Below are positions 48,201 through 58,600 of a stretch of DNA of 64,000 nucleotides, in pieces. The notes beneath the pieces were generated by a model that was not told the origin of the DNA, ran no database searches, and saw nothing but the letters and a program-made list of their open reading frames with translations. This DNA is from Nonlabens xylanidelens (GTDB lineage: Bacteria; Bacteroidota; Bacteroidia; Flavobacteriales; Flavobacteriaceae): positions 62,001 through 126,000 of the forward strand of contig NZ_PTJE01000008.1 in the NCBI RefSeq assembly GCF_002934445.1, given 5' to 3'. The position numbers and the translations under genes are program-made. Numbering within the stretch: position 1 is the stretch's first letter; every line of letters starts with the position of its first letter.

Positions 48201-48993
48201 ATTCTTTGACTTTTATTCAAATTTAGAGTTTAATCAAGGTATAAATAGTCTGGAGTTAAAAAATGATATAAATTTTGTCTTTGAATCGTTTAGCCCATTT
48301 GATTGCGGTGAAAATGCACCCTTAGAAAATGTTGTTTTAGGTAATAATGATCCTTATAATTTTTCACAAGCTTCGTTTAATTTTGATGCTGAATGTAATT
48401 ATGATGAGGAAGAAAAGTTTTCACTATACCATCGAATGATAGAACTTGATGACTATTGCATTGATTGTACTTCTTTTTCACCCCATAGTAACAAAGAATA
48501 TTACGTTTCTGCTTGGGTAAATCAATTTGGAAATTATTTAAACGAAACCACTCCGGAAGGTTTAAGGGATGAACAACCAGTAACTTATGAAGATGTAAAA
48601 TTAATAGTTTCATTTTATGATTCAAATCAAAACCAACTACAATCATTCAGGTTTAAACCGGAAGGTAAAATCATTAATGGATGGCAAAAGTTAAGCGGGC
48701 GATTTATAGCTGGTGATGATGCTTATGTAATGAAGGTCATTGTTGAAAATTCTAACCTTAATTCAGCATCTTTACTTGATGATTTACGTATTCATCCTAT
48801 TAATGGAAGTATGAAATCATTTGTTTATGACAAGAATAATTTTAGACTTCGTGCAGAGTTAGATGATAATAATTATTCGACTTTCTACGAGTATGATATG
48901 GAAGGTAATTTGATCAGAATCAAAAAAGAAACCAGTCGTGGTATCATGACGATTCAAGAATCAAGACAGGGAATGAGCAAATTATCTAACTAA
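42232..48993 (+). CDS. giant secreted SpvB/RHS-associated protein (2253 residues)
   Basis: 2253 residues. A hydrophobic signal anchor lies at about 13-36 (MIISCLAINLIFAGIYPSA). The N-terminal block (about 50-110) contains DMVDLTSGDFNYSIPVMDV, LSLGYSSSTNF and WVGHGWDLSAGQINRSM, the layout of SpvB/TcB N-terminal domains that precede RHS proteins. The middle has long beta-rich stretches and a glycine-rich region (about 150-260). Near the C-terminus are MKSFVYDKNNFRLRAELDD and FYEYDMEGNLIRIKKETSRG, a YD-repeat-type ending typical of this bacteroidetal family. A degenerate palindrome copy (47159-47171) lies inside. It is the partner of the RHS protein encoded two genes downstream; no toxin domain is visible. 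Confidence 0.8.
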   Translation: MIRFESIRTSKSTKMIISCLAINLIFAGIYPSAAWALPEGPTQPEFNSFTPIGASDMVDLTSGDFNYSIPVMDVGGYPLSLGYSSSTNFDSPSSWVGHGWDLSAGQINRSMRVVPDDFDGTDKIKTKNNKRPEETYVLGANIHPSVSGNDALIPVQLNLGLALEYNNYRGLSVLPSLGIALNIHNKLSPSLNFAPTSANGVSIGGNLGISAIPGLTLGAGFNYNSFQGFQGLNTSITSNVSVPFKQRNVNASGSFTSRLDLGAPKSFTPAYNLGLTNFLGRFEVGSGTKYLIFGAQAEVYASVAVQQIRDSYIERSFSAFGYNNNYMNAGDGMLDFTRSFDRPVNANTSVLPVPQHMFDMYNISGQGLSGSFKPMKSQVDYVFDPFVRNASNDIRGGFDFLAGPDGVGVAVETSGSFSNSESGKWPESGFQSHLDPVNVDLLNPNFKRLYFKMVGENSLKNDLTVTDEYITEIGGKSPVNFGLASNKDINWGKYKKSPSSEGSVALTEKIVQEDRIPTGKSIQSISVSELQDYNSDLSSANNEYANLNKVFLNTNSKDHHQAGFRITDESGSIYNYIQPLYNLKNINNSFSVGSTNLTFDNSQIRYDNSDPTTSNNKGQDHSVQRKEIPAYVHTSLIKSVLSSDYRDRKGDGASPDDLGSYTLFTYKKSTTLSKFRTPVQSNTANFNEGLNSLKGDNKASYNYGEKEQAFLDRIITKTHVAFFELNNPITEKREDNLAPIDENGGVNNSSDSRSRYLKRIYLYSLKQAEQIGLLDNTNFNPAAAAAAHPGIKPLKTAHFDYDYSLQSKSGNNIGLPNSVSNNGKLTLKKVFFTYGSSEMGRYTPYEFEYNQDSNFNYHPMNKDVWGNYKPFEGSNALTDVASNTEFPYTPQDKQLTDGATKADQLAQKFLLSKIKLPSGGNINIDYESDDYAYVQDQKNMQMFRIAGAGYDKSIANSDVSNTSVQLYNNTLGAKQYLYLELDKNSFEDSSLSNNDYLEEFREEYLDDLMDEPLFFKTLMNVHSGGFNEYISGYIYLEDPGSISNSNFNLIANKLYVAIPIKLPTLNGRNNGGSAHPFSKATWLYGRHYMPEVAFNGRELSADLGSIGSVVRRAADTFESLLEMFRSPNSLLREGGSGEIMYTNKSWLRLREPSGFKKGGGARVNSISVNSNWDLMTGSSNSDIEPKYGQDYSYVSENGLFSSGVATFEPHLSEENPFMLPFEDRGRKVAGLGSDNFSSLIDKFLAPASSNYVNGPIMKDYYPNPSITYSRVTVKNHKPENPDATSSFTLDEKATGKVVHKFYTSRDFPTIQKNSVLDIITPPRSTLDFAADLIGVPSNIVQTERLIASQAFYVETNDMNGKPKSQSVYKEGASDDQFITKTEYKYQVDEDGLNNQVLQIDKKGNIVQQEVGVEYDVINDFRYSESSSFSAGMDANIYFTALPLPPFLFVTGFGMPNISNFNSQMRSVATAKHVHRTGILKSTTLYDRESKISTEHLAYDYYSRKPIITQVNNEFNDVIYNMDIPSHWVHDEMGNSSFNDGMVFELTYANNRYNFKNGATNTLGEKLINLDSGLQYLINGDEIRSFSNGDSFWVDSVDLLTGSLDLINKAGEYIDNSTLGGTQKFKVVRSAYDNKQAQAISSISLSRNPIRDLTTGALLNKLPITSDTNSNFAFNESYQVYNASSIEMSDRWDPACECGFEEIEEDSIGPIYNDPAGQFINPYFNNLKGQYRPIKSYAFLTGRDSDNEEKPILRTDGFYSDFVPFYNINNQTGKWEATGKEYQSTISGRNSWTFASQVSKISPYGLELENKDPLDTPRFSSAMYGFNKKFPTAVASNTEYRELAFDSFEDYDYIEHSGEEHFDFTNALHQTVNADDEYISDVSNFFDIKFHLTDQAAHTGKTSLVLRGGERYGIEKSMKPCPKGNPGDALRRILNYLWMNRELYEDGSCIDEPSDLFAVPGFNDLRPFIVNNPEGGIPIICNIIIDEERGIFFDFYSNLEFNQGINSLELKNDINFVFESFSPFDCGENAPLENVVLGNNDPYNFSQASFNFDAECNYDEEEKFSLYHRMIELDDYCIDCTSFSPHSNKEYYVSAWVNQFGNYLNETTPEGLRDEQPVTYEDVKLIVSFYDSNQNQLQSFRFKPEGKIINGWQKLSGRFIAGDDAYVMKVIVENSNLNSASLLDDLRIHPINGSMKSFVYDKNNFRLRAELDDNNYSTFYEYDMEGNLIRIKKETSRGIMTIQESRQGMSKLSN
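47159..47171. repeat. degenerate palindrome copy inside the giant gene
   Basis: CGCTTTCGCGAAA, with the right end changed; read as Ser-Leu-Ser-Arg in frame. Confidence 0.6.
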
Positions 48994-49649
48994 TGAATAA
49001 ACTATTTGTAATTTTAATTATTTGGTTGTTTGGCTGGAGCTTGCAGGCACAAAATGATTTCTATAAAAGTTTTATAGAAGCAAATAAATCATACGCATCA
49101 AATATTGAGATGACTATTATCGGTTTAGATAGTGTTACAAGCGTTGTGAAGGGAAAAGCGATCATATCTGATGATGTTGTTTACACAAAATTAAAGGATA
49201 CTGAGTTTTTTAGTTTTGACAAACATCAGATTAAGGTAGTAAATCCTGAGAAAACAGTCTTATACTCAAAAGTTAAAAATCCTAACACAAATACAGGTCT
49301 TACCATAGACTTTGAAACTTTGCAGTTTTTTTATTTTCTTAAAAAGCCTAAAGAAACGAGTTCAGGCTACTCTTTTGAACTTGATCCTATTGAGAATATG
49401 TCCCAATATTTAAACAAGATGTTTGTAAAAACAGACAAAGAAAAAAGAGTCACAGAGGTTATCGTTTTTTTTGACAAATGGAATTCTTATGGACTTTCTA
49501 AAATCATTTATAAAATTTCTAATAGGACAGAAATTAAAGAATCTCAAATAAAAGTTTCCAACTTTTTTAAAATCAATACGGATGGTTCATTAGAGCTATT
49601 AAGTAAATACAAAACATATCAACTAATACAACCGAACGATGAAAAATAG
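48993..49649 (+). CDS. small secreted protein, possible LolA-like fold
   Basis: 218 residues with a signal peptide (LFVILIIWLFGWSLQAQ). The mature protein alternates short beta strands (VVKGKAIISDDVVYTKLK, FSFDKHQIKVVNPEKT), an arrangement like the LolA/LppX half-barrel that binds lipid or acyl groups. Sequence support for that is only by eye. Its ATG overlaps the upstream stop by one base and its end overlaps the RHS gene by 11 bp, so it belongs to the same four-gene unit. A carrier or chaperone for the large proteins is a reasonable guess. Confidence 0.6.
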   Translation: MNKLFVILIIWLFGWSLQAQNDFYKSFIEANKSYASNIEMTIIGLDSVTSVVKGKAIISDDVVYTKLKDTEFFSFDKHQIKVVNPEKTVLYSKVKNPNTNTGLTIDFETLQFFYFLKKPKETSSGYSFELDPIENMSQYLNKMFVKTDKEKRVTEVIVFFDKWNSYGLSKIIYKISNRTEIKESQIKVSNFFKINTDGSLELLSKYKTYQLIQPNDEK

Positions 49650-52600
49650 GTTATTTAAATACATTATTGGACTACTCATACTTTTATCTGTTCAAGATGG
49701 GATTTCTCAAATCATTACATCGCGACCGGCATTATCAAATGAAATAGTTCCAGGAAGGCATATGATAGAGACCGATCCTGATTACTTTCTTCCTAATTCA
49801 GACAAGGAATTTGCATCTATGCAATTGACTCTTGGAATACTTGACGATGTGATTAATGTTGAACCTCTTAGATTTAAATATACAGTTGATTTTAAGATTA
49901 AAACTCGTAATTTATCAACAGGTAATTGGAATCAGGCATTTCCCAGAACATTAGAAGTTAATTACAGCCCTTTAGGAAATATTTCTGATATCATTAATGA
50001 TCGAGATGTGTTAGTTATTGAAAACGCATATGAAGCTACAATCGAAATTTTAAATGTAGCAATATCAAATTTGGATAACAATAGTTCTTTATCCAATTCA
50101 GATGTACAAAATGTATTTTTAAACTTAGAATTTGTTTCTAACCACTCACAATTATTAAGCCCACAACCATCTTCATTTAATAGCAGCGTTTTTTACAGAT
50201 ACCCCAATAATTCTTCTACTCCCATCGTTACCGGAAATTCCATTCAAGATGCACCTCAAGAGGTTACAGTTTCTTGGACTCCAATTACTGGTGCCGAGTT
50301 TTATGAATTACAATGGACTTGGGTGGATAATTATGGGATAAGTTCAAATGATGTTAAAGTTCCAGCTGATATTCAATGGAACACAAAAGATTTTGATAAT
50401 AATAATACGAGTTTACTATTAAAAAATAGTAGTTATACGTTACCACTTATATACGAGAGAGGTTATCTCCTATTTCGAGTAAGAGGAGTCGGTTACAATG
50501 ACCAGGCCCAAGATTATGGATCTAGTTATGTCTATGGTAAGTGGACAGGAGCAACAAACCCTACAAAAGCAGCTGACTATTATGCTATTGAAACTTTTTC
50601 ACATCAAAAAATTAAAAACTGGCAAATTCAAACCTCTTATGCCGAAGAAGGCAAAAAGAAAGATGTAATAAGTTATATGGATGGTAGCCTGCGTAATAGA
50701 CAAACTGTTACCAAAATAAATACAGACCAACAGGCTATAGTAGGTGAAGCTATTTATGACCATGTTGGAAGACCAGCTGTTGAAATTCTACCAGCTCCAG
50801 CACAATGGGGTCCTTTAGATTATCATCCTAAATTTAATATCAATGATCAAGATGAAAGTTATAGTTTCCTTGATTTTGAATTTTCTGATCCCATACTAGA
50901 TGCTAATTGTGATCCAGAAAACACTCAAATGCCTTATGCTGAAATGTCTCAATCCAAGGGTGCGGCACTTTATTATTCAAATGATACAGCTCTTAAAACT
51001 ACTAATAAGGATAATTACATACCAGACGCAGATGGGGTTCCCTTCTCTGTTACAGATTACACAAATGATAACACTGGTAGAGTAAAAAGGAAATCCGGAG
51101 TAGGTAAAGAACATGCTTTGAATTCAGGTCATGAAATGAAATATTATTATGGTTCTCCTGATCAAGAATATTTGAACCGCCTCTTTGGGGTTAATGTGGG
51201 GTATTCAACTTATTACAAGCGTAACGTAGTTATAGATCCCAATGGTCAGGCAAGTATCAGTTATGTAGATCCTTCAGGAAAGACGATTGCGACTGCGTTA
51301 GTTGAAAATGCTCCAAAAAATTTATTAACCTTATCTGAAGTAGGAAGATTTTCTCTTTTCAATAAAGATCTTTTAGGTAAAGTAAATGATACAGCAGTAG
51401 ACACAAATGTAGATAAAAACAATCTGTTTTACTCAAATGGTAGTTCCTACTTCAATGGATTAATATTCAATGGTGAAGAACTTATCTTAGATAAGAATAA
51501 TGAAGGGGTTATTAATTTGAACTATACTGCAGATGGCTCTCCATTTTCTCCAGAACATTGTGAAGAAACTTATGATGCCGTCGTGGATTATAAGATCAGT
51601 ATTACAGATGATTGTGGTAATGAATTTGCTGTCGACGACAGTGGAGATCCTTTATCAGGAACTCATACTTTTAATAACGCAGGTACTAGCGATATACTTC
51701 CAAAATCATTAAACTTAAATGGTTTGAAATTGGGTCAATATAATATTTCAAAAACATTAGTAGTTAATGAACAGGCGCTAGAAACGGCTTTAGCCGCTTA
51801 CTTATCTTCATCTTGTATAGAGCCCATTGAGAATTTTGATGTACGCTATTTACTAGATGATTGCGATTTGAGTTGTGAGAAAGAAAAAAAGACGACTGAT
51901 ATTTTTACTCAAGAGAAGATAGGTCTTATACCAAATTTTTATGATAAGACAGCAATTGAACGAGCAAGTTTAATGTCTTTATTTAACGAAATGTACTTAG
52001 CATATTCAGAAACATATGATGATTTATGTGCTGCTAGTCAGTTTGATTATGATTTATGGGATTCATTTTACGAGGCTGAATGCGTGGCAAATGGAATGTT
52101 ATTAACCTCTCACTTTATGCCAGGAGAACAATATGCAGAGCCAGATGGATCTGCAGGCTACGCGTACTCTATTTTCAATCCCAATAGTAGTTTGCCAAAT
52201 GATTCGAATAATATTGCGCCTTGGAAAAAACCTGAAATTGTTGGAGGTATAGGTTATATGAATAGTGACGGTGGACAATCTACAATTAGAGTAAGCATCG
52301 ATTCATATGATACTCAAGGGAATCCTATTTACAGGCCAGCCATTGATATATCAAATCCTGCTCTAGATCCAAATGATTCGAATTATTTTATTGTGGAACC
52401 TCAAGACTTAAGTGAAGAATCATTTAGAGATTTATTTGAACCACAATGGGCAGAATCACTTTTACAATACCATCCAGAAAACTGTTACATAGAGGTTATG
52501 GATCCTTTATGCACAAAAAAGGTAGCTGTTGATATTATAGGGCTCATAAGTTCTAAGGCATTTGATGAATCTTTATTGATGTTAGAAAATTCTGAAGTTC

Positions 52601-55600
52601 ATGTAAATGGATCTGATATTGATTTACTAGAGGCAACTACTACTGGTGTTGGTGGTACCGCCATTATGAAGTATGATCCGTTTTTTCAATTTGATTATAG
52701 TACTAATACTATCGTAGATGACTTGTCATCAAGAAGAACGATTATGCTTGACGCTATTAGTTATGATTATCGCGATGGTAAAAGCCTTTGGTTGTATTCT
52801 TATGAAACCCTCTTTTCGGTAGATCCATTGCTTTATAGTGCAAACACAATAAATCATAATACGGTTAGAAATTCATATCTTTCTAATGGTGGTGTATTTC
52901 AAATCGAAGAAAATAAAAAGCAATTTTGGCAATTGTTTTTAATGAATTATAATGAATTGAAATCTAGAATCGTTAATGTTTATGCAAGTATTAACGCAGT
53001 AAATAATGGTTGTTATAATGGTTGTATTGATGATATAGGAAGTAATGATTATAGAGCTTTATTGAGTGAATTCAATAACGGAGTTACTGCTGCAGCTTAC
53101 AATGAATTATATAATTTAGTTAATTTACCTCCTTTCCCGCAAGGAAGTAATCTTCCCGTATGTGATCAAAATACTTCTTCTGTTTTAAATGACATGTATC
53201 GCGTTTACAGACCTATCGATGTAATCATACCAGCAGGAAGTGATTTACAAGACGTTTTAGATCAATATCAAGATGAAGCAAATTATCAAAACTATTATGA
53301 AAGTGGGAAATGTCCTATTGCATCAACCACAGAGTTCTTCTTAAATGGCTATTTTAAAGAGAGAAACGAATTAGGGAATGGCTCTTGGAGCCCTGGAGTT
53401 CCTCGTAATTATATAAATAGACATTTAATCGAAGCGTTTGGACATAATTTTAATAATCAGACTTCAAGTTTGAACCTAGTTCTTAATCCAATTGATAATG
53501 GTAACACATTAGAATTAAATTTGAATTCTAGTAATTTGAATGCCTCTTGTGACCCTAAATTCACCCTAAATTTTACTAATCCTAATTTAGGGTTTAACTT
53601 CAGTACATACGGTTCAAATTGGAAAATAGTAAGTTTATCAAACTTAGTACAAACTAGTTGGGATAATAGTTCGGGCTCAAATTATTCAATATTAGTAAAG
53701 TATATAACCGATTTGAATTCAACAAACCCTGTAATTAAAGAAATGGTATTAGTGGGTACAACCTGTATCAATTTAGACAGGTGTAATCCAAATTTATCTT
53801 ACCCAGCTGTGGCAAATGGTAACCCAGCAAGTAATACATATAATGACTTTTATGATAGCAATAGTGATGCCGCCTGTGGTAAAAGAGAGCTGTTTAGAAG
53901 TAGTTTGCACGATTTAATGAGAGAATTGCAAGCAAATGGAAATTTATTTAGTACTGCACCTGTAGATATTTCAAATTACAGTTCTTTTAGTAATGGTTAT
54001 TTACCGATGCATTTTAATCAAAACAATGCCTTTTGGAGTTGGAATGGCAGTAAATTTATTATTCAACAATCCAATCAAATTCTTTTTCAAGTTGAGGTTA
54101 ATAACACGAATAATTTTACAAGTTTAGAGACAATAAACTCCTTATTTATAGACAATCCAGATTCTCAAGTACCTATTACTTCAGATTATAATACAGGAAC
54201 TATCAATTACACATATATAGATACCTCTACTACACCAAATACATTTAATAATGAGCCTATTGACTTTAGTTTATCATTTCCTGTTGGTAGTAAAACTAAT
54301 GCGATGGACTTTTCCTGCTGCACAGGAACACTACCTTTAGCTACAATTGCGCCAAACGATAGTAATATTCAAGTTCCTTTAGAAGATTTAATCAAGGAAG
54401 TATTGGCTGAGTATGGATTGAATGGCACATCAAATTTACAGTCTTATCAACTCGACCAAACTTTGTCTCAATCTTTAGTAGCGGCTTATCCATCCATCCC
54501 TAATGATAATGGAGTAGTTTCAATTTATGATTTTACTATAAATAATTTGGGTAACATTGCGTATTTTTCTTTTTCTGCTCAAGGAGATATCGATTTTTAC
54601 ATGGAATGGAGGGATACTGGATACAGCACGGGACAAGGTGATTGCACTTTACAAAATCTAACCAGTGAATTAGATTACATGTTTAATGGTTCAACAAGGA
54701 TAAACACATCACTTGTTAATGCTAATTTGAATTATCAGAATCCTAGGTTGTTAAGCCTAAATCTTTTAGAGAGAAGTACACAAAACTACATAAATTTTAA
54801 TTTAGGTTTTATAAGAGATAATGGTTCAAACGAGTATAAATGTGATTACAATGTATACTTAAGAGATCTTAGAGACTGTGGCAATCCTTGTGTGCCAATT
54901 CAAGTAGCTCCAGTAGCCTGTACACCAGAGATTTATGGGTTATATATGGCTTTAATGCCTAGTCTGTCTCCCATAGACTCTAGCTACTACCTCACTGAAA
55001 AAGAATTTTGTGAATATAATGCTTCGATCGTTTTAAACGATTGGATTTATTATATCGATCGTGTCGTGAATGGAAATGGTTTAGATAGCCCTTTTTATTT
55101 ATCCATCTTAAATTTTGGCGGTAACGCTTTGGGCATGGGCCATCCAGATACACGAGCAGCAATTGACGCTTATATTGATGACCCTCAATATTATGATCAT
55201 TTAACTTGGCTAGAATTTACTCAAGAAATAGTTAATGGAGCGATTAAAATTGGCACTATTCAAAATTCATGCCCTACAGCTGGTGTTCCTTTTGTGACAC
55301 CTTTGGTAGATCTTGAAGACCCTTGTGAAACTTTTCAAAACAACTTTGCTAGAACCTATCAAAATGATTTGTATAACCAGTATTTAGAACAACAAACAGC
55401 CTACTTTAAAAGAGCTTATACAGATCATGTATTAAGTACGACGGTTGAGAATCTCACATCTAGTGTAAGAGATCTAGAGTATCAATATACTTTGTATTAC
55501 TATGACCAGGCAGGTAATCTAGTGCAAACGGTACCACCAGAAGGAATAGACGATACTTTTAAAGCAACGGTTCAACACAATGTTATCAATCAAGAAAGAG

Positions 55601-58600
55601 ATAGTTATGATGCTAGTGACCCTAACAGTAGTATAAATGTAAATAACTCAACCATTTCTCCTGAGCATCGATTAACCACGCAATACAAATACAATTCACT
55701 TAATCAATTGGTGTGGCAATCTACACCAGACGGTGGTGAGACACGTTTTGCTTATGACAAATTAGGGAGAATTATTGCTAGTCAAAATGCAAAACAGGCT
55801 AGTGAAATAGTTACTGGGCCTCAGGCACAAGTCATAATTAATAGCAATGATATTAATTGGATTAACAATAGAAATATAGATTTTTCAAATAAATCATTAT
55901 TAAAAAAAATAAATCGAATGACTACAAGTTCGATAAGTTCTGAGCAACAAATTGAAGGAGATGGTTTTTTTGAAATTGTTGCAAATAACTTTGAAGAAGA
56001 AACCTATAGTATGATTGGTCTTACGGATTACATAGGTACAAGTTCTTACTGGCCAAATTTAGATTTTAACATGTATGCCTATAAACCTATTAATATAACG
56101 GAACAAAGAAGACATTTAATTGTTAAACTCAATAATAATAGCACTAGTGGTTGGATCTGGCCATCTGGCGGTACCGTCTTGAATAATGGTGATGTCTTAA
56201 GGGTAGAAAGGATTCAAAATAAAATTTACTTTACTCATAATGGAAATCCTCTTGGCGAATTAATTGATCATACAAACGGTGCTCCTCTTAGAGCTGCTGT
56301 ATATTTTGTTGCAGGATCGTCAAGTAATGTTGGAGAGCAGAGTGTATCAAATCCTAAAATTGGATATTCAACTAATCAATACGAGAAATTCTCATACACT
56401 AGATACGACGAGTTAGGACGCATAAGTGAAGCTGGAGAAATGAATGTGCCACAAGGAAGGTACATCATAAATGACGAAGGTATATTAATAGATAACACAA
56501 TTGGCCAGGAAGCAGGTGTTAATACCACATTATATCCAGATAATATTACTAGTATAAGAAGTCAGGTGACTAAAACTACTTATGACCTGCCTGCAACACC
56601 TGCTCTACAAGATCTATTTGAAGATTATAGTGCGCAAAACACGAGAAATAGAGTTACTAATGTTAAATATTACAGTACTTACACTTCTAATAGCATCTCA
56701 GATAATTCGTTACACTATGACTATGATATTCATGGCAATGTAAAGGAAATGATCACTCATATTAACGATGAGTTTCTTGAGAATAGTGATAATGCTTATT
56801 TTTCTGTACTGTACGACTATGATTTAATAAGTGGTAATGTAAATCAAGTAACTTATCAAAAAGATAAGAGAGACCAATTTATACACCGTTATGAATACGA
56901 TGCAGACAATAGAATACAATATGTAGAAACATCTTCAGATGGTGTTGTCTGGGAGAAAGATGCACAGTATGAGTACTATAAACATGGACCACTGGCTCGT
57001 GTACAAATAGGAGATAAAAAAGTACAAGGAACAGATTATGCTTATACTATTCATGGATGGCTCAAAGGTGTAAATTCTGAAAACGTTGATAGAACTGTAG
57101 AGATAGGGCAGGATGGTTATGGATTACAGCATCAAAACACTGCTATAGATGCTATGGGTTATTCTCTTAATTACTATGAAAAGGATTACTCATCACTTGG
57201 CCGAAGTAACCTGTTAAATACAAATAATAGTAATCTTAATACTAACTCTTTAAACCCCTCATCTGGAATAGGTGGTACAGAAAATAAAGACTTATTTAAT
57301 GGTAACATCAGTAGAATGGTTACTTCACTTCTTGGTACTAAGGAAGAACAATTGAGTACTTTGTCTAATAGATATATTTACGATCAGCTCAATAGGATAA
57401 AACAATTTCAGTCAGAAGAACTGGAGTTAAATGGTATTGTAAGATCCACGTATGGAGCACAGTATGAATTTGATCGCAATGGTAATTTAACCTCGCTTTC
57501 GCGAAAGCGTCAAAACGGAGATAACTTTGATAGTTTTACATACGATTATGAAAGAGATCCACAAGGTAACATTGTTAATAATCGTTTAATAGGATTATCT
57601 GATGATCCAGATGTTGATAATTATGAAGGTGATATAAATGAAGGTAGTAGTAGTTATGAATATGATGAAATAGGTCAACTTATTTATGATGAAGGTGAAG
57701 AATTAAAGATAAAGTGGCGAGTAGATGGTAAGGTTGCTGAGATTGAAAAAAATGACGGTACAGTAATAACTTTTGATTATGATCCATTAGGTAATAGAAT
57801 AGCAAAGCATGTAAATAAACAAAATCAAGAAGGAGATATAGTATCTACTTATTATATAAGAGATGCGTCGGGCAATGTAATGGCTACTTATGAGAATTAC
57901 ATTAAGATGACAGAAAAAGATATTGCTGAATATAATCTAACTCAAAAAGAAAAGCACATATATGGTAGTAGTAGATTAGGTTTGGAAATCAGTTCTTTAC
58001 ATCTTGGAAAAGGTACTGTAAAAGGTGTTTTTGATAATGAGTTTACAGTGAAATCTTTATCAGGTTGTCTTGGGAATAATTATGCTTATCACTTTGGTAG
58101 TAGTGCTAGTTCACAAACAGCTACCTGGAACGAAGGAAGTCCTATATTCCTATCTGATCACGATAATTATTTGAGATTTAATACGGTTATCGATCTCGAT
58201 GCCGTTGCAGATTATGATATTCTAGAATTAATATCAGCTTATACAGGGTCTCCAGCTCATTCAAATCTAGGGGCACGTAACGGAATCATGTTTAATATAG
58301 AAAATGAAAATGGACTCTTAAAGCCTGTTTTTCATATCTATACAAGATCAGGGACTCTTGCTCAAAGACTAGAATTAGACCCTTCTATTCACCCTAATTT
58401 TACATTAGGATTAGGTGTTCTTGATGTAACGGCAGAAATTAAAATGATCAACCCTAATCTATCAATATCACGTAGTATAACTGCTTTTGAATTTATTCTT
58501 AATGGGCAATCCTATTATTATAATAACCCATCTCATTCAGATGACTTTATAAGTGGTTCGAGCGGGATTACCAGAAGTAATAGTTCTATAGGTAATAGCA

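Noticed and set aside
50900-51085. Small plus-strand frame inside the RHS gene, like several others on both strands of the two giant genes
   Set aside because: Shadow frames of long AT-rich genes with no independent start context or motif.
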